A DNA stretch of 64,000 bases from Bradyrhizobium sediminis. GTDB lineage: Bacteria; Pseudomonadota; Alphaproteobacteria; Rhizobiales; Xanthobacteraceae. The first letter of the stretch is position 1, and every line of letters starts with the position of its first letter. Location of the stretch: assembly GCF_018736105.1 (NCBI RefSeq), contig NZ_CP076135.1, forward strand, positions 3,036,001 to 3,100,000. The letters are read 5' to 3'. The translations under genes were made by a program, and so were the position numbers. Of the stretch, positions 9,939 to 20,317 are shown piece after piece. The notes under the pieces were generated by a model. It searched no databases. It saw nothing but the letters and a program-made list of their open reading frames with translations, and had not been told where the DNA came from.

Positions 9939-10766
9939 CTACTCCGCCGGATTGGCCTCGGGCGGCGGCGGGCTCGCCGACGGCGGGGTGCCGGCGGCGG
10001 TCTTGGCGGCAGCGGCCTTCTTTTCCACCATGGCGACCGCGATGATCGAGCCTTCGTAGAGCAGCAGCAGCGGCAGCGCGAGCGAGGCCTGGCTGATGAC
10101 GTCGGGCGGCGTCAGGATGGCGGCGATGATGAAGGCGACGACGATGAAATAGCGGCGCTTCTCGCGCAGCTGTTTCGAGGTGATGATGCCGATCCGGCCG
10201 AGCAGCGTCAGGATCACCGGCAGCTGGAACGCCACACCGAACGCAAAGACCAGCGACATCATCAGCGACAGATATTCGCCGACCTTCGGCAGCAACTGGA
10301 TCTGGGCGGTTTCGGAGCCGCCGACCTGCTGCATGCCGAGCGAGAACCGCACCAGCATCGGCAGCACCACGAAGTACACCAGCATCGATCCCAGCGCGAA
10401 GAAGAACGGCGTCGCGATCAGATACGGCAGGAACGCGCCGCGCTCGTGCTTGTAGAGGCCGGGCGCCACGAACTTGTAGATCTGCGTCGCCACGATCGGG
10501 AACGAGATGAACCCTGCGCCGAACAGCGCCAGCTTCAGCTGGGTCAGGAAGTATTCCAGCAGCGCCGTGTAGATGAATTTCGAATTCTCCGGTCCCGCCA
10601 CCCAGACGAACGGCCATACCAGCACGTTGTAGATCTGCTTGGCGAAGAAGAAGCAGAAGATGAAGGCGATGCCGAATCCGAGCAGCGCCTTGATCAGCCG
10701 CGAGCGCAGCTCGATCAGGTGATCCATCAGCGGCGCTTTGCTGGCCTCGATGTCTTCGGCGCTCAT
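9939..10766 (-). CDS. tatC: Sec-independent protein translocase TatC
   Basis: Core receptor of the twin-arginine translocation system, which moves folded proteins across the inner membrane. The 275-residue product has six predicted membrane helices, the N-terminal cytoplasmic motif HLIELRSRL and the periplasmic-loop region around [10 protein letters not shown]. It ends in a proline/alanine-rich tail. Its ATG overlaps the tatB stop by four bases (ATGA), so the two are translationally coupled. Order on the minus strand is tatA-tatB-tatC. Confidence 0.97.
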   Translation of the reverse strand: MSAEDIEASKAPLMDHLIELRSRLIKALLGFGIAFIFCFFFAKQIYNVLVWPFVWVAGPENSKFIYTALLEYFLTQLKLALFGAGFISFPIVATQIYKFVAPGLYKHERGAFLPYLIATPFFFALGSMLVYFVVLPMLVRFSLGMQQVGGSETAQIQLLPKVGEYLSLMMSLVFAFGVAFQLPVILTLLGRIGIITSKQLREKRRYFIVVAFIIAAILTPPDVISQASLALPLLLLYEGSIIAVAMVEKKAAAAKTAAGTPPSASPPPPEANPAE

Positions 10767-11266
10767 GACGCTTTGGCGTCCTTCAGGACGTCGGCATCTT
10801 CAGGCATGATACCCAGGCGCTCCGGCTCCGGAGACGCCTCGCGGGTAATCACGAGCGGCTCGGCTGCCGCGGTGTGGGCTTCCGCCTCGACGAAGCTCTG
10901 CGGCGTCGGCGGCACCGGTACGTCGGCATCCGACGTCGCGGTCACCGGCGGTTCGATCGCCGCCGGCTTGTCGATGTCGTCGATCTTGAGGGCGTCGCCG
11001 ACGTCCTTCTGCAGCGAGGTCATGACGTTGTCGGTGGTGAAGCCGGTGGCGGCATCCTTGACCTCGTCGAAGGACTTCTTGAGGTCGGCCATTTCGGCCT
11101 CGCGCATGGCTTCCTGGAACTGGCCCTGGAATTCAGAGGCCATCTTGCGCGCCTTGCCCATCCATTGTCCGACCATGCGAAGCACGCCCGGCAGTTCCTT
11201 CGGGCCGATCGCGATCAGCGCGACAATGCCGATAACGACCAGTTCACTCCACCCGATGTCGAACAT
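10763..11266 (-). CDS. tatB: Sec-independent protein translocase TatB
   Basis: Partner of TatC in twin-arginine signal recognition. It has 167 residues: one N-terminal helix at about 5-20 starting [13 protein letters not shown] and including the Glu in the membrane segment typical of TatB, an amphipathic helix, then a low-complexity Pro/Ala/Glu tail. The length and Glu8 separate it from TatA. It lies 89 bases downstream of tatA and overlaps tatC by four bases. Confidence 0.95.
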   Translation of the reverse strand: MFDIGWSELVVIGIVALIAIGPKELPGVLRMVGQWMGKARKMASEFQGQFQEAMREAEMADLKKSFDEVKDAATGFTTDNVMTSLQKDVGDALKIDDIDKPAAIEPPVTATSDADVPVPPTPQSFVEAEAHTAAAEPLVITREASPEPERLGIMPEDADVLKDAKAS

Positions 11267-11355
11267 GAAAACTTCCGCTCACGCGAGGCATTCCCGCCCC
11301 AATCCCTGTAGCCAAGATTGGGGCTGCCCGCGTCCTTCTTCAACCGGCTTCTAGC

Positions 11356-11592
11356 TCAGACAGCCTTGCTGCCGACATCCGAGCGTGCCGCGGACGGCGC
11401 GGCATTGTGATCGATCGTCTTCACGGGCTCGGCCGGCTTTTCAGCCGTCTTGTCATCGTCCTGCATGCCCTTCTTGAAGGCCTTGATGCCCTGCGCGACG
11501 TCGCCCATCAGGTCCGAAATCTTGCCGCGACCGAACAGCAGCAGGACCACTGCGATCACCACGATCCAGTGCCAAATGCTAAGCGAACCCAT
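11356..11592 (-). CDS. tatA: Sec-independent protein translocase TatA
   Basis: Pore-forming component of the Tat system, 78 residues. It has one membrane helix (about 5-21), the conserved Phe-Gly hinge (LLLFGRGKI), then the amphipathic helix with [16 protein letters not shown] and an acidic, disordered tail. The ATG at 11592 has GGAGGG seven bases upstream and gives the normal TatA start; the longer frame to 11688 lacks such a site. First gene of tatABC. A TTGACA on the minus strand at 11664-11659, in the 279-base gap after scpB, could be part of its promoter, but I see no good -10. Confidence 0.95.
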   Translation of the reverse strand: MGSLSIWHWIVVIAVVLLLFGRGKISDLMGDVAQGIKAFKKGMQDDDKTAEKPAEPVKTIDHNAAPSAARSDVGSKAV

Positions 11593-11759
11593 CCTGCATC
11601 CCTCCAAACACGCGGCCGGCGACCCGGCCCAATCTGTCCGGAAAGTAGGCTCAGGAGGTGTCAAAAACAAGGACTTAAGCCGCGTCAAATCGGCGTTAAC
11701 GCACTACCGTTAACCGGCGCGGCACGTCGACGCCGACCTGTCGCAGCTTTCGGCCGGCG

Positions 11760-12476
11760 CTAGCCTTCGCCGTCCCGTTCCGGCTCGACCGCCGGCGCCA
11801 GCGCGAGTTCCAGATCGCCGACCTCGAGCGGATCTTCGTCATCGCGCAAGGTGGGGTCGTCCGACGGCGTCGGAACGCTGAAGCCGGAAGGCAGCCGCGA
11901 ATCCAGCAGGCCCGTGCCCTTCAACTCCTCGAGGCCCGGCAGGTCGCCAAGCGCCTCCAGGCTGAACTGCGACAGGAAGGCCTCGGTGGTGCCGAAGGTC
12001 AGCGGACGTCCCGGCGTCTTGCGACGGCCACGCGGCCTGATCCAGCCGGTCTCCAGCAGCACATCCAGCGTCCCCTTGGAGGTGATGACGCCGCGGATTT
12101 CCTCGATCTCCGCGCGCGTCACCGGCTGGTGGTAGGCGATGATCGCCAGCATTTCGATCGCCGCACGCGACAGCCGCCGCGTCTCGGTGCTCTCCCTCGT
12201 CATCAGCCAGGACAGATCGCCGGCGGTGCGGAAGGTCCATTTGTTGGCGACGCGAACCAGATTGACGCCGCGCGGGGCGTAGTCCGCCTGCAGCTGCGCC
12301 AGCGCCGCCTTGATGTCGACGCCGTCGGGCATCCGCTTGGCAAGCGCGGCCTGATCGAGCGGCTCGGAAGAAGCGAACAGCAGAGCTTCGAGCAACCGCA
12401 GTTCCTCGGGGCGCGCTTGCGGGTCCATAGAAGGCTCCTCGGCATCCGCTACGCGTTTTTCCGCCAGGCTTGCCAT
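11760..12476 (-). CDS. scpB: Segregation and condensation protein ScpB
   Basis: Winged-helix partner of ScpA in the SMC condensin complex that organises and segregates the chromosome. The product has 238 residues. The core at about 27-180 contains LRLLEALLFAS and the second winged-helix segment ending FLSQFSLEALGDLPGL, both typical of ScpB. The acidic C-terminal tail is extra. The ATG at 12476 has AAGGAG eight bases before it and is preferred to the GTG at 12497. It lies 21 bases after scpA. Confidence 0.95.
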   Translation of the reverse strand: MASLAEKRVADAEEPSMDPQARPEELRLLEALLFASSEPLDQAALAKRMPDGVDIKAALAQLQADYAPRGVNLVRVANKWTFRTAGDLSWLMTRESTETRRLSRAAIEMLAIIAYHQPVTRAEIEEIRGVITSKGTLDVLLETGWIRPRGRRKTPGRPLTFGTTEAFLSQFSLEALGDLPGLEELKGTGLLDSRLPSGFSVPTPSDDPTLRDDEDPLEVGDLELALAPAVEPERDGEG

Positions 12477-12497
12477 GGCTCGGTCTCCTTCTTCCAC

Positions 12498-13328
12498 TTA
12501 CTCAGCCGGCAGATCCGGCGCGGTCATCGCGTCGGATACTGGTTGCGGCGGACGCTTTCGAAAAAACAAAGGCGCGAACGCCTCCTTCTGGTGCAGTTCC
12601 ATCTCGCCTTCCCGGACCAGTTCCAGCGCCGCAGCAAAGCTGGACGCAAAGACCGTGGCCTTTTGCGAGGGATCGACGACGTAATTGAGCAAATATTCGC
12701 CGAGGCAGCTCCAATCCTCGGCCATCCCGACCAGGCGCTCCAGCGACGCGCGCGCCTCCGCCAGCGACCACACCGTCCGCTTGGCCAGATGCACCGTCGC
12801 CAACACCCGCTGCTGGCGCTGCGCGGCATAGGCGGTGAGCAGGTCGAACAGCGTCGCGGTAAACTTGGGATGCCTGATTTCCGCGATCGATTCCGGATTT
12901 CCCCGCGGAAAGATGTCCCGCATCAATTGCGGGCGGTTCATCAGCCGGTTCGAGGCTTCGCGAATGGCCTCGAGCCGACGCAGCCTGTTGGCGAGCGCGG
13001 TCGCCATTTCCTCGGCGCTCGGCCCGTCCGCTGTGGCGGGTTCGGGCAGCAGCAGCCGCGATTTCAGAAACGCCAGCCAGGCCGCCATCACCAGGTAGTC
13101 GGCGGCAAGCTCGAGGCGGATCTTCCGGGCCGCCTCGATGAACACCAGATACTGGTCGGCCAGCGCCAGAATGGAGATCTTGTGCAGGTCGACCTTCTGC
13201 TGCCGCGCCAGCGCCAGCAGCAGATCGAGCGGCCCCTCATAGCCCTCGACATCGACGACGAGCGACGGTTCATCGTCGGCGAGTTCGGCTGGCCGGCCGG
13301 TTTCAAACGATAGAATTTCCGCGCTCAT
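12498..13328 (-). CDS. scpA: Segregation and condensation protein ScpA
   Basis: Kleisin subunit that bridges the SMC heads in condensin. It has 276 residues, with the N-terminal kleisin signature VEGYEGPLDLLLALARQQKVD at about 28-48 (20-residue core shown in part) and the usual C-terminal winged-helix region. Its ATG overlaps the nagZ stop by four bases, so translation is coupled with nagZ; scpB follows. nagZ-scpA-scpB is a conserved alphaproteobacterial arrangement. Confidence 0.95.
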   Translation of the reverse strand: MSAEILSFETGRPAELADDEPSLVVDVEGYEGPLDLLLALARQQKVDLHKISILALADQYLVFIEAARKIRLELAADYLVMAAWLAFLKSRLLLPEPATADGPSAEEMATALANRLRRLEAIREASNRLMNRPQLMRDIFPRGNPESIAEIRHPKFTATLFDLLTAYAAQRQQRVLATVHLAKRTVWSLAEARASLERLVGMAEDWSCLGEYLLNYVVDPSQKATVFASSFAAALELVREGEMELHQKEAFAPLFFRKRPPQPVSDAMTAPDLPAE

Positions 13329-14353
13329 GCGCCCGCCATCCCTGCCCGATTGATCAATGCGTCCAGTTCAGCCCGTGCCGCCAGCCGGTCCAGCGGCCGC
13401 GGCGCCCCGCGCGACGCCAGCGCCCGGCCGGCGCGCTCCAGCGCCTTACCCGACAATTCAGGCGTCTCACGGGCGACCTCGCGCATTTCGTCGAGCTTGC
13501 CGTTACAATGCAGAACCATGTCGCAGCCTGCGGCGACGATGTCCCGGGTCCGCTCGGCAATCGATCCGGCCAAAGCGTTCATGGACACGTCATCACTCAT
13601 CAACAAACCCTGGAACCCGATCACGCCGCGAATCACTTGTTCGATGATTGTCGCAGAAGTCGTCGCCGGATGGGCGGGGTCCAGCGCGCTAAACACAACA
13701 TGTGCGGTCATGGCCATCGGCAGGTCCGCCAGCGGTTGGAATGCGGCGAAATCGGTCCGTTCCAGCTCCCCCCTCGGCGTATCGACCTCCGGGAGCCTGA
13801 AATGGGTGTCCGCGGTGGCCCGTCCATGGCCGGGAATGTGCTTGAGAACCGGCAAGACGCCGCCCTGCACCAACCCCTCGGTCACGGCGCGAGCGATCGC
13901 GGCGACCTTGGCCGGCTCGGTGCCATAGGCCCGGTTGCCGATGACCGCATCGGCGCCTTCAACCGGGACGTCCGCCAGCGGCAGGCAATCGACGGTAATC
14001 CCGAGTTCCGTCAGGTCTGCTGCGATCAGCCGGGCGCTCAGGCGGGCCGCGGACAGGCCGGCCGCGCGATCGAGGTCGTACAGCGCCCCGAAGACGGCCC
14101 CGGGCGGATAGACCGGCCAATGCGGCGGCCCCAGGCGCTGGACCCGGCCGCCTTCCTGATCGATCAGGACCGGCGCATCCGCACCGCCGATGGCATTTCG
14201 CAACTCCTGAACAAGCTGAGTGACTTGTGCGGGCGTCTCAATATTCCGCTTGAACAGAATGAAGCCCCAGGGCCGCTCCTGACGGATGAATTCGCGCTCG
14301 GCGGCGCTGAGTTCCAATCCGGATACGCCTGTGATGAATGCGCGGCTGCCCAT
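13325..14353 (-). CDS. nagZ: Beta-N-acetylhexosaminidase NagZ (glycoside hydrolase family 3)
   Basis: Cytoplasmic enzyme of peptidoglycan recycling that removes GlcNAc from anhydromuropeptides. The 342-residue product is a GH3 barrel. KHIPGHGRATADTH at about 167-180 holds the Lys-His pair and the loop His/Asp of the catalytic dyad, and LLMSDDVSMNAL at about 252-263 holds the nucleophile Asp. No signal peptide is seen, in line with a cytoplasmic role. It lies between the SPOR gene and scpA on the same strand. Confidence 0.95.
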   Translation of the reverse strand: MGSRAFITGVSGLELSAAEREFIRQERPWGFILFKRNIETPAQVTQLVQELRNAIGGADAPVLIDQEGGRVQRLGPPHWPVYPPGAVFGALYDLDRAAGLSAARLSARLIAADLTELGITVDCLPLADVPVEGADAVIGNRAYGTEPAKVAAIARAVTEGLVQGGVLPVLKHIPGHGRATADTHFRLPEVDTPRGELERTDFAAFQPLADLPMAMTAHVVFSALDPAHPATTSATIIEQVIRGVIGFQGLLMSDDVSMNALAGSIAERTRDIVAAGCDMVLHCNGKLDEMREVARETPELSGKALERAGRALASRGAPRPLDRLAARAELDALINRAGMAGA

Positions 14354-14399
14354 GGGGCCGATTAGCCCGCGCGCCGCCCAGGGGTCAAGGAAACGGCCG

Positions 14400-15854
14400 T
14401 TAATTCCTTTGGACGACGCACTGCCCGCCGGCAGTCTTCAGATTGCTGCAGAAATGCGACGCTTCATCCGCGGACCCGAACGGACCGATCATGGCGCGGT
14501 AATAGACGCCCTTGTCGCCGAGGTCGGCGCGCCTGATCACCGGCGAGCGCGACCCGAGCACGGACGAATACTTGCTCTGCAGCGCCCGATAGGAGGCCTG
14601 CGCATCCGCCTCGTTCTTCTGCGAGGCGACCTGGACCATGTATCCCCCGCCACCGCTGGGCGCGGTCTGCACGGGATTGGTGGCCGCAACCCGGGTTCCG
14701 GGGGCCGGAGCCGGCGGACCGCCCTGCGGCGTCAACGACAGCGGCGCATTGGCGCTGGCATTGGCCGATGATGGCGGGTTTCGCGTGGCCGGCGCAGCTG
14801 CCTTGGGCGCGGCAACCGGTTTGGCCGGCGGCGGTGCATTGACCGGCACCGCGGCTGCATCGGCCTGGTCGCCGCGGACGGCCAGCGTCTTGATCTTGCG
14901 CGGCTCACTGCTCGACAGCGTGCCATTGCCGGTGCCCGCAGGCGGCGGGCCGCTGGGCGTGACGCTCGCGACCGGCGGCGGACTGCTATTCGGATTCAGC
15001 GGCGGAAACACCACGCGCGGGCCGGATCGGTTGACGTCGACCGGGGCCTCCTCGCGCGGAACGATCTTCTCGGCGCCATCGCCGGTCGCCATGCGGTCCG
15101 GCACCTTGGCGGTGCCGTCCGATGGGGCCGGAACGATCTTGGTCGGGCTGTTGTCGGCCTTGATGATCGGCGGCTCGCCACTGCGGGGCGATCCGACATA
15201 GGTACGATAGGCAAAGGCAGCCCCCGTTCCCACTACGGCCAGCGCAAGCACCACCGCAACGGTGACCATGCCGCCGCCGCGCTTCCGGACCGGATCGTCT
15301 TCGATGCCATCGTCGTAGCCGTCCTGATAGCCATAGGCATCGTCGGCATAGGCCGGATCGTGCTGGGCCTGCTGCGCGCCGGGATCGAGCTGACCGTACA
15401 GCGCATCGTCATAGCGCGACGGATCGGGTTGGTAGTCGGCTTCGGCGTAGGCTGGCGGCTGCTGGTAGTCCGGTTCCGGCGCGGCATGCTGGGCTGCGTA
15501 GCGATGCAGCGGATGCACGGCGCTCGGGTAATCCTCGGCGTAATCTTCCTGCGGGGCCGGGGCTGAAGTTGGGGCTGGCGCCGGCTGCGGGGTGGCTCGC
15601 CGCATCCACGGCGGCGGGCCCGCGGGAGGCTCATGGTCGACAGGCGCCGGCGGCTGATATTGCGCGCGCTCGACGCCACGCGGCTGCACCGGCTGATTGG
15701 CCCTGCCCATCGCAAACGGGTCGGTCTGGCCGATCAGCCGCGCCAACTCGGCCAGCGGATCGCTCTCGGCCCTCGGCGGCTGCGCGTGCGGGTCTGCGCT
15801 GCGATCGTAGTCATCGCCCGCTGAAAAAGGTCTGTCCTGATATCGATCAGCCAT
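14400..15854 (-). CDS. SPOR-domain inner-membrane protein
   Basis: A 484-residue bitopic membrane protein. A long hydrophilic, Pro/Gln/Tyr-rich cytoplasmic part (1-190) is followed by one membrane helix at about 195-215, a Pro/Ala-rich periplasmic linker, and a C-terminal SPOR domain (about 405-482) that begins GYMVQVASQKNEADAQ. SPOR domains bind denuded glycan strands at division sites, so a septal role is likely; this is inferred from the family. It sits between argS and nagZ, its usual place in Rhizobiales. Confidence 0.88.
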   Translation of the reverse strand: MADRYQDRPFSAGDDYDRSADPHAQPPRAESDPLAELARLIGQTDPFAMGRANQPVQPRGVERAQYQPPAPVDHEPPAGPPPWMRRATPQPAPAPTSAPAPQEDYAEDYPSAVHPLHRYAAQHAAPEPDYQQPPAYAEADYQPDPSRYDDALYGQLDPGAQQAQHDPAYADDAYGYQDGYDDGIEDDPVRKRGGGMVTVAVVLALAVVGTGAAFAYRTYVGSPRSGEPPIIKADNSPTKIVPAPSDGTAKVPDRMATGDGAEKIVPREEAPVDVNRSGPRVVFPPLNPNSSPPPVASVTPSGPPPAGTGNGTLSSSEPRKIKTLAVRGDQADAAAVPVNAPPPAKPVAAPKAAAPATRNPPSSANASANAPLSLTPQGGPPAPAPGTRVAATNPVQTAPSGGGGYMVQVASQKNEADAQASYRALQSKYSSVLGSRSPVIRRADLGDKGVYYRAMIGPFGSADEASHFCSNLKTAGGQCVVQRN

Positions 15855-15896
15855 CGTGATGATGCGTCCCCTTCGGGAAAGCTGCCAACCCGCCCT

Positions 15897-15926
15897 TACA
15901 AACGAACCAGGTACAAACGAACCAGC
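15897..15926. repeat. 15-bp tandem duplication between argS and the SPOR gene
   Basis: The unit TACAAACGAACCAGG occurs twice head to tail with one mismatch in the last base. It is followed by a short hairpin at 15939-15962. It lies in the 122-base gap upstream of the SPOR gene and could place two copies of a protein-binding site there, but nothing else supports that. Confidence 0.6.
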
Positions 15927-15938
15927 CCCTGCTGGATG

Positions 15939-15962
15939 CCCTCACAGGTCCCCATGTGAGGG
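15939..15962 (-). terminator. 8-bp hairpin downstream of argS
   Basis: Exact arms CCCTCACA and TGTGAGGG enclose eight bases, 15 bases past the argS stop. No T run follows on either strand, so this may be a pause or processing site and not a complete intrinsic terminator. Confidence 0.4.
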
Positions 15963-15976
15963 GCTTCGCGTCCCGC

Positions 15977-17773
15977 CTATCGCATCTCGTCCGGAGCATG
16001 GACGCCGAGAACGGCGAGCCCAGATGCCAGGACCGAGACGACGCCCTGGACCAACGCCAGCCGCGCCTTAGTGATCTCTGCATCATTATTGATAATGAAG
16101 CGTAAATAGGGCAAATCCCGGCCCCTCGTCCACAGCGCGTGAAATTCGCTGGCAAGATCATACAGGTAAAACGCGATTCGGTGCGGTTCGTGCGCGACCG
16201 CCGCCGCCTCGATCATGCGGGGATAGAGCGCCAGCAGCCTGAGCAGGCTGAGTTCCGCGGGGTCCGTCAGCCGTTCCACCGCCGCATCGTCCAGGAATGC
16301 GGCGCGCGCGCGCGTATCTTCCGGCAGGCCGGGGATCGTCTCCCGGGCGTTCTTGAAGATCGAATGCCCGCGGGCATGGCCGTACTGGACATAGAAAACC
16401 GCATTGTCCTTGGACTGCTCGATCACCTTGGCGAGGTCGAAATCCAGCACCGCGTCGTTCTTGCGGAACAGCATCATGAACCGCACCGCGTCGGAACCGA
16501 CCTCGTCGACCACCTCGCGCAGGGTGACGAAATCGCCGGAGCGTTTCGACATCTTCACCGGCTCGCCATGGCGTAGCAGCCGCACCAGCTGCACCACCTT
16601 CACGTCCAGCGTGGCCTTGCCCGCGGTGACGGCCTTGACCGCCGCCTGCATGCGCTTGATGTAGCCGCCGTGATCGGCGCCGAACACGTCGATCAGGTTG
16701 GCAAAGCCGCGGTCGAACTTGTTCTTGTGGTTGGCGATATCGGAGGCGAAATAGGTAAAGCTGCCGTCCGACTTCATCAGCGGGCGATCGACATCGTCGC
16801 CATAGGCGGTGGCGCGGAACAGCGTCTGCTCGCGATCCTCGTAGTCCTCGACCGGCGCGCCGCCCTTGGGCGGCGGCAGTCGGCCTTCGTAGATGTCGCC
16901 CTTGGAACGGAGAAAATCGATGGTCTCTGTGACCTTGTTGTTGCCATTCTCGATCAGCGACTGCTCCGAGAAGAACACGTCATGCCGGATGTTGAGCGCG
17001 GCGAGATCGCCCTTGATCTCGTCCATCATCATGGCGATGGCCTTGTCGCGCACGGCCGGCAGCCACGCGCCCTCCGGCATCGTCGTGAGCTTGTCGCCAT
17101 ATTCGGCGGCCAGCGCCTGCCCGACCGGCTTCAGATAGTCGCCGGGATACAGCCCTTCCGGAATCTCGCCGATGTTCTCGCCGAGCGCTTCGCGGTAACG
17201 CAGAAAGGCCGAACGCGCGAGCACATCGACCTGGGCGCCGGCGTCGTTGATGTAGTATTCGCGGGTGACATCGTAGCCCGCGAACTGCAGCAGGCTGCAC
17301 AAGGCATCCCCGAACACCGCGCCGCGGCAATGTCCGACATGCATCGGCCCGGTGGGATTGGCCGAAACATATTCGACATTGACCTTCTCGGCCGCGCCCA
17401 TCGCGCTTTGCCCGTAGGACGCCCCCTCACGCAACACCGTGCGCAGTTCATCCGACCAGGCCGACGCCTTCAGGGTGAGGTTGATGAAGCCGGGACCGGC
17501 GACATCGACGGACGCAATAAGATTGTCAGCACGCAGTTTTGCGGCGATTTGTTCGGCGAGATCGCGCGGCTTTGCCTTCGCTTCCTTGGCCAATACCATC
17601 GCGGCGTTGGTCGCCATGTCGCCGTGCGAGGCATCCCGCGGCGGCTCGACCACGACGCGCGACAGGTCGATATTGGCGGGCCAGCCGCCTTCGGATGCGA
17701 GCGCGCCGCAAACCGCATGGACGCGCGCGAGCACGTTGGCGAAAAGATGCTGCGGCTGTCTGGAATCGACCAT
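15977..17773 (-). CDS. argS: Arginyl-tRNA synthetase
   Basis: Class I synthetase that charges tRNA-Arg. The product has 598 residues. The HIGH-type motif appears as HVGH in [12 protein letters not shown] (about 132-143), and the KMSKS-type loop as KMSKRSG near 395. The N-terminal Add1 domain and the C-terminal DALR anticodon-binding domain are in the expected places. I choose the ATG at 17773 ([11 protein letters not shown]), which matches the family N-terminus; the frame continues to 17806 without a ribosome site. It follows dgt and precedes the SPOR gene. Confidence 0.96.
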   Translation of the reverse strand: MVDSRQPQHLFANVLARVHAVCGALASEGGWPANIDLSRVVVEPPRDASHGDMATNAAMVLAKEAKAKPRDLAEQIAAKLRADNLIASVDVAGPGFINLTLKASAWSDELRTVLREGASYGQSAMGAAEKVNVEYVSANPTGPMHVGHCRGAVFGDALCSLLQFAGYDVTREYYINDAGAQVDVLARSAFLRYREALGENIGEIPEGLYPGDYLKPVGQALAAEYGDKLTTMPEGAWLPAVRDKAIAMMMDEIKGDLAALNIRHDVFFSEQSLIENGNNKVTETIDFLRSKGDIYEGRLPPPKGGAPVEDYEDREQTLFRATAYGDDVDRPLMKSDGSFTYFASDIANHKNKFDRGFANLIDVFGADHGGYIKRMQAAVKAVTAGKATLDVKVVQLVRLLRHGEPVKMSKRSGDFVTLREVVDEVGSDAVRFMMLFRKNDAVLDFDLAKVIEQSKDNAVFYVQYGHARGHSIFKNARETIPGLPEDTRARAAFLDDAAVERLTDPAELSLLRLLALYPRMIEAAAVAHEPHRIAFYLYDLASEFHALWTRGRDLPYLRFIINNDAEITKARLALVQGVVSVLASGLAVLGVHAPDEMR

Positions 17774-17824
17774 GGGCGTGACTGGACCGGGGATTGCGCC
17801 GCGCATGCGGCTTGAGGCCGCCGC

Positions 17825-19036
17825 CTAACGCAAATCCGGGGTCGAGTCAAAAAGCCTGTGATGCTCGGTCAGCGCGAAGCGGTCGGTCATCCCGGCGATA
17901 AAGTTGCCGATCCGCCGCGCGCGCCCGGTTTCGGTCTCATGGCCGGCAGCGTCGGGCAGCCATTCCGCCGGCAGGTCGCCCGGCACGCGCTGATAGCGTG
18001 CGAACAGGTCGGACACGATCTGTTCGGCATCGCCCATCACGCGCATGACGCGGGGATGGCGGTACATCCCCCGCTTCAGGAACGCCTTGATCTCGGCTTC
18101 CGCCTGCGCGACGCCGGGGGGAAACGCGATCAAGACCTCGCCATGGTTGCGGACGTCGTCGACCGATTGCGGCCGGGCGATCTGCAGACGCCGGCGCGCT
18201 TCCGCGACCACGGCCCCGATCAGATAGGAGATCAGTTCGCGAACCAGTTCCGCGCCGCGCCTGATGTCGTCGAGATCGGGATAATGCCGCGCGATCTCCG
18301 CGATCATGTCTGCGGCAAGCGGCATCACCTTGAGGTCGTCAACCCCGAACAGCCCGGCGCGCAGGCCGTCGTCGATATCATGGGCGTCATAGGCGATGTC
18401 GTCGGCGATCGCCGCAACCTGTGCCTCCAGCGAGGCAAAGCTCCACAGTTCCAGGTCATAGGTTCCGACATAGTCGGATATCCCTGCGGGAACGCCGCGG
18501 TCGCGATAGCGCCCGACGGCGGCGCCGCCGCGGTCGGTCAGCGGGCCGTTGTGCTTGACGATGCCCTCCAGCGATTCCCAGGTCAGGTTGAGCCCGTCGA
18601 AATCGGGATAACGATGCTCCAGCGCGGTGACGACGCGCAGGGTCTGCGCGTTGTGATCGAACCCGCCATGGGCCTGCAGGCAGGCGTCCAGCGCCCGCTC
18701 GCCGGCGTGGCCGAACGGCGGATGGCCGAGATCATGCGCCAGCGCCAGGGTTTCCGTGAGGTCCTCATCGAGGCCGAGCTGCCGGGCCAGCGCGCGGGCG
18801 ATCTGCGCCACCTCGAGGCTGTGGGTCAGCCGGGTGCGGTAATGATCGCCTTCGTGGAACACGAAGACCTGGGTCTTGTATTTCAGGCGGCGAAAGGCGG
18901 TGGAATGGATCACCCGGTCGCAATCCCGGCGGAACGGGCTGCGGGTCTGGCTCGGCGGCTCCCCGAACAGCCGCCCGCGGCTGCGGTCGGGGTCGCAGGC
19001 ATAGACCGAGCGAGGAGCAGCCATTCCGACCGACAC
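17825..19036 (-). CDS. dgt: Deoxyguanosinetriphosphate triphosphohydrolase-like protein
   Basis: HD-superfamily enzyme that splits dNTPs into nucleoside and triphosphate. The 403-residue length fits the dGTPase-like type 2 proteins of Rhizobiales. The metal site shows as [10 protein letters not shown] (His), then [15 protein letters not shown] (His-Asp pair and following His), with a later Asp in [10 protein letters not shown]. The GTG at 19036 begins MSVGMAAPR, a start I recall in relatives; an ATG lies four codons in (19024). The gene is divergent from erpA. Confidence 0.93.
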   Translation of the reverse strand: MSVGMAAPRSVYACDPDRSRGRLFGEPPSQTRSPFRRDCDRVIHSTAFRRLKYKTQVFVFHEGDHYRTRLTHSLEVAQIARALARQLGLDEDLTETLALAHDLGHPPFGHAGERALDACLQAHGGFDHNAQTLRVVTALEHRYPDFDGLNLTWESLEGIVKHNGPLTDRGGAAVGRYRDRGVPAGISDYVGTYDLELWSFASLEAQVAAIADDIAYDAHDIDDGLRAGLFGVDDLKVMPLAADMIAEIARHYPDLDDIRRGAELVRELISYLIGAVVAEARRRLQIARPQSVDDVRNHGEVLIAFPPGVAQAEAEIKAFLKRGMYRHPRVMRVMGDAEQIVSDLFARYQRVPGDLPAEWLPDAAGHETETGRARRIGNFIAGMTDRFALTEHHRLFDSTPDLR

Positions 19037-19144
19037 GATGTATTGATCCCCTGATGGTTTGATTCCCGTGGCCGGCGCACTTAACTATGGTGAGCGCCGG
19101 ATACCAAATAAATTGGCTATGGCACCGGCGACCGGAGACCTCAC

Positions 19145-19474
19145 ATGACGACTGCCGTCACCATCAGCGAGCGGGCCGCCCGCCGCATCGGAGAGATCCT
19201 CAAGACCGAGGGTGACGGCGCCATGCTGCGGATCAGCGTCGAAGGCGGCGGCTGCTCGGGCTTCCAGTACAAATTCGACGTCGAGCGCGCGAAGGCCGAG
19301 GATGATCTGGTGATCGAGCGCGACAGCGCCGTGGTGCTGGTCGATCCGGCCTCGGTGCCCTTCCTGGCCGGCTCCGAAGTGGATTTCGTCGACGACCTGA
19401 TCGGCGCCTCGTTCCGGGTGGTCAATCCGAACGCCACCGCATCCTGCGGCTGCGGCACCAGCTTCTCGATCTGA
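19145..19474 (+). CDS. erpA: Iron-sulfur cluster insertion protein, ErpA/IscA family
   Basis: A-type carrier that hands Fe-S clusters to target proteins. It has 109 residues with the three invariant cysteines: Cys37 in GGGCSGF, and Cys101 and Cys103 in SCGCGTSF. GGAG lies 10-13 bases before the ATG. It is divergent from dgt, and its stop is six bases from the converging stop of the amidohydrolase gene. Single-gene location next to dgt and not in an isc/suf cluster favours the ErpA branch. Confidence 0.9.
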   Translation: MTTAVTISERAARRIGEILKTEGDGAMLRISVEGGGCSGFQYKFDVERAKAEDDLVIERDSAVVLVDPASVPFLAGSEVDFVDDLIGASFRVVNPNATASCGCGTSFSI

Positions 19475-19480
19475 GAACAT

Positions 19481-20317
19481 CTAGCGGCCTGCGAACAGCG
19501 CCCTGGCGTTGCCGTGCGCGATCTGCCGGGCGACATCGGGCGGCAATTGCGCCAGCCAGGCGCGATAGCCGGCCATGATTTCACCGTAGCTTGCCCAGCG
19601 CTCCGGGACCCAGGTGTCCGAACCGAGCAGGAAACGGTCGGGATAGCGCTCGAACAACGCGCGCCATTCCGGCGTCAGTTTCCCCGCCCCGTCGGTGATG
19701 CCACTGCGGTACGACAATTCACCCCACAGCTTGGGATATTTGGCCAGCATCGCGGCGACGCGCTCGCCGGGGATGCCAAAGCCGGTATGCGCCCAGATGA
19801 TCCGCGCCTTGGGATTGTGCCGCATCAGGATCTCGAGCGCGGCCTCATCGGCATGGGCGTGCAGATAGAGATCGTTCGCCACGGCAAAGTTGACGGTGTC
19901 CCTGACCACCTCGGTGTCGGCAGCTTGTCCCGACAGATGAAACTCGCCGACGCCGCGATAATAGCCGCGCTTGAACTCGTCCTGCACCAGTTCGAAGATG
20001 ACGGGGTCCTTGAACCAGGTCTGGATATCGGGACGCACCCGGTACGGCCTGATGAAGGGCACCACCTGCAGGCCCTCGGCCTTGGCATCCATCAGCGCAT
20101 GGGTGCCGGTGTTGGGGCGGCTGGTGGCGAGGATACCGGTCACGCGATTTTTCTTGAGCAGCGCCAGCACCTCATCGGGCTGGTAGTACGGCTTCGGTTC
20201 CCAGTTGTAGTGCAGGTGCGCGTCGAAGATTTCGATCGGCTCGTCGGCCAGCACGCGTTCGGCCATGCCGGCGAGCAGGCTCACCACGATCAGAGCCGCC
20301 ACACGGTGCGGCGTCAT
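19481..20317 (-). CDS. Exported amidohydrolase-family (metal-dependent TIM-barrel) protein
   Basis: A 278-residue protein with a Sec signal peptide (about 1-24, ending VLA). The metal-site pattern of the amidohydrolase-2 family is visible: HLH in DAHLHYNW at about 32-37, a central His in LHAHADEAA, His in IWAHTGFG and Asp in LLGSDTW. The ATG at 20317 lies 16 bases after the RND pump stop, so it probably ends the efflux operon. The frame could extend to 20368, inside the pump gene. The substrate is unknown; the link to an efflux pump is unusual. Confidence 0.75.
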   Translation of the reverse strand: MTPHRVAALIVVSLLAGMAERVLADEPIEIFDAHLHYNWEPKPYYQPDEVLALLKKNRVTGILATSRPNTGTHALMDAKAEGLQVVPFIRPYRVRPDIQTWFKDPVIFELVQDEFKRGYYRGVGEFHLSGQAADTEVVRDTVNFAVANDLYLHAHADEAALEILMRHNPKARIIWAHTGFGIPGERVAAMLAKYPKLWGELSYRSGITDGAGKLTPEWRALFERYPDRFLLGSDTWVPERWASYGEIMAGYRAWLAQLPPDVARQIAHGNARALFAGR

